From Oscillospiraceae bacterium (GTDB taxonomy: Bacteria > Bacillota > Clostridia > Oscillospirales > Acutalibacteraceae), in assembly GCA_015065615.1 (NCBI GenBank), contig SVPY01000025.1, positions 1 to 41,315 on the forward strand: a DNA stretch of 41,315 nt. The letters are read 5' to 3'. This document shows, piece by piece, positions 40,376-41,315 of the stretch; positions within the stretch are counted from its first letter, which is position 1; each line of letters begins with the position of its first letter. Below the pieces are notes generated by a model, which saw nothing but the letters and a program-made list of their open reading frames with translations, was not told where the DNA came from and did no database searches. The translations under genes and the position numbers were made by a program.

Positions 40376-41173
40376 ATGTATTATTTAAATGTTGTAACGA
40401 GAATAACAGCATTGTTATTAGTACTGATTATGAGTGTATTATTTTGCGCATGCGGTGGAAACGAAAATGCTTCTGTAAGCAAAGCTGACAGTGAGGCTTC
40501 AAGTGAAGTAGCAGGTGAAAATAAAGAAGAGACTACTGAAAGCGAAACTGCAGATATTGTGCCTTCAAAAGAAGAGTTGGAAGCCAAGGCTATATCTTTT
40601 ACAGAGGAAGATATTCATAATGCAATAAGCAATAAAGCATTGGCAGCTTCGTTTGTTGGTAAAACATATTCATTTGAAGGACGTGTAGCAGAGGTAAAGG
40701 AAGACCGTGTAGTGTTGGAATTTAATATACCTATCACTAGCGGAAATTATTACATGGCGGGGGTTAATTATATATGCTCCGAAGTTTATGCACCTATAGA
40801 GGAGCTTATTGAATTAAAGTATACACAGAGGGTTAAAGTGGTGGGAACAGTCAACGAAGTAGCTGAAGATAGTATATCCTGGGCACTGCAAACCTATAAT
40901 GTTCCGGCAATTATATTTAAAGATGCTTATATTGATCCCTATTATGAAGTGACAGCAACTTTAAAGGGTATTAATAATGGTTTTGAAGAAAAAGGTGCTT
41001 ACAATATTAAAATTGGCGATAACATAGTTTACGATATCGTTTATTTTGAGAAAGATACCGACTTAAGCGGGATAAACACAGATGGCGATGAGATTACGAT
41101 TTTAGCGAAAAAAATGTACGAATACGGTAAATACATAAACGGAATATGCTACTACGATGCAATTTTGAAATAA
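40376..41173 (+). CDS. Probable lipoprotein with OB-fold-like domain
   Basis: 265 residues with an AAAGGTG site. A signal peptide (about 10-25) ends LFCAC, so lipid attachment at C26 is likely. A low-complexity Ser/Glu linker (about 30-65) follows. The soluble part has SFVGKTYSFEGRVAEVKEDRVVLEF and QRVKVVGTVNEV, which resembles an OB-fold (tRNA_anti-like) domain, and a second beta-rich repeat near the end. Function unknown. It is under the palindrome-controlled promoter, opposite the XRE repressor. Confidence 0.65.
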   Translation: MYYLNVVTRITALLLVLIMSVLFCACGGNENASVSKADSEASSEVAGENKEETTESETADIVPSKEELEAKAISFTEEDIHNAISNKALAASFVGKTYSFEGRVAEVKEDRVVLEFNIPITSGNYYMAGVNYICSEVYAPIEELIELKYTQRVKVVGTVNEVAEDSISWALQTYNVPAIIFKDAYIDPYYEVTATLKGINNGFEEKGAYNIKIGDNIVYDIVYFEKDTDLSGINTDGDEITILAKKMYEYGKYINGICYYDAILK

Positions 41174-41188
41174 ATAAAAAAGGAGCGG

Positions 41189-41231
41189 GAAGGGAGACAC
41201 TCCGTAAGGAAGTTGTCTCCCTTCGGCTTTT
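41189..41231 (+). terminator. Terminator after the lipoprotein gene
   Basis: GAAGGGAGAC (41189-41198) pairs with GTCTCCCTTC (41215-41224), followed by GGCTTTT. Confidence 0.75.
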
Positions 41232-41291
41232 GTAGTCAGCCAGAATGATTGAATTGTAAGGATAATTCAATTCATAACGGAGGATTACACA

Positions 41292-41315
41292 ATGGCAAAC
41301 TTTATTGAAGAATTT
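41292..41315 (+). CDS. Start of a gene cut by the window edge
   Basis: ACGGAGG precedes ATG 41292, which reads MANFIEEF before the window ends. The opening resembles DUF6809 proteins (compare MRSIIEELYYGN at 6595), but eight residues are too few to be sure. Confidence 0.4.

Overview
The window looks like a chromosome segment of a low-GC, Gram-positive gut-type Clostridia (Bacillota). The reasons are strong AGGAGG-type Shine-Dalgarno sites, TTG and GTG starts, many U-tract terminators, XRE regulators fused to membrane segments, Sfp, KduI and GH105 genes, and small DUF6809-type proteins. No tRNA, rRNA or CRISPR array was seen.

Positions 1-11,650 are accessory DNA. A rightward defence cluster comes first: the 3' end of dndE (DNA phosphorothioation), a Kiwa pair (kwaA, kwaB), a DUF2075 helicase with a nuclease-like N-terminus, and a three-gene ABC-3C system whose effector is an HNH nuclease. 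Then come a DUF6809 gene, two related structured repeats with different outer stems, an IS21-family element (istA, istB), the C-terminal remnant of a large serine recombinase, and a SWIM zinc-finger gene followed by a small Gly-rich membrane protein. The recombinase remnant and the IS suggest that the defence genes arrived on a mobile element that has since decayed.

Positions 11,650-20,090 hold a multi-hairpin repeat, a deaminase gene broken by an amber stop, an XRE regulator and a methyltransferase. These are followed by a nucleotide-handling operon (small kinase, HD nucleotidase, MazG-like pyrophosphohydrolase, unknown protein, GNAT), a leftward BNR sialidase-like gene, a PAP2 phosphatase whose ribosome site lies inside a perfect hairpin, another XRE regulator, and an LCM-type methyltransferase.

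Positions 20,090-29,310 hold an NSS-family transporter, a GH29 fucosidase, a two-component system followed by three related membrane-anchored proteins of unknown function, a DRE-TIM aldolase and a third XRE/membrane regulator pair.

Positions 29,360-36,470 are a leftward uronide operon: GH105, three tandem PL11-like beta-propeller proteins, kduI and kduD. It plausibly takes unsaturated rhamnogalacturonan oligosaccharides towards KDG in the cytoplasm. A compact three-way-junction fold and a terminator-like hairpin lie inside it. Positions 36,500-41,315 hold an Sfp-type transferase with a metallophosphoesterase, a GH28-like gene flanked by a duplicated gene end, a small XRE repressor with a near-perfect 30-bp palindrome in front of a lipoprotein gene, and the start of one more gene at the edge.

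All calls are from reading the sequence. No database search or structure prediction was run.
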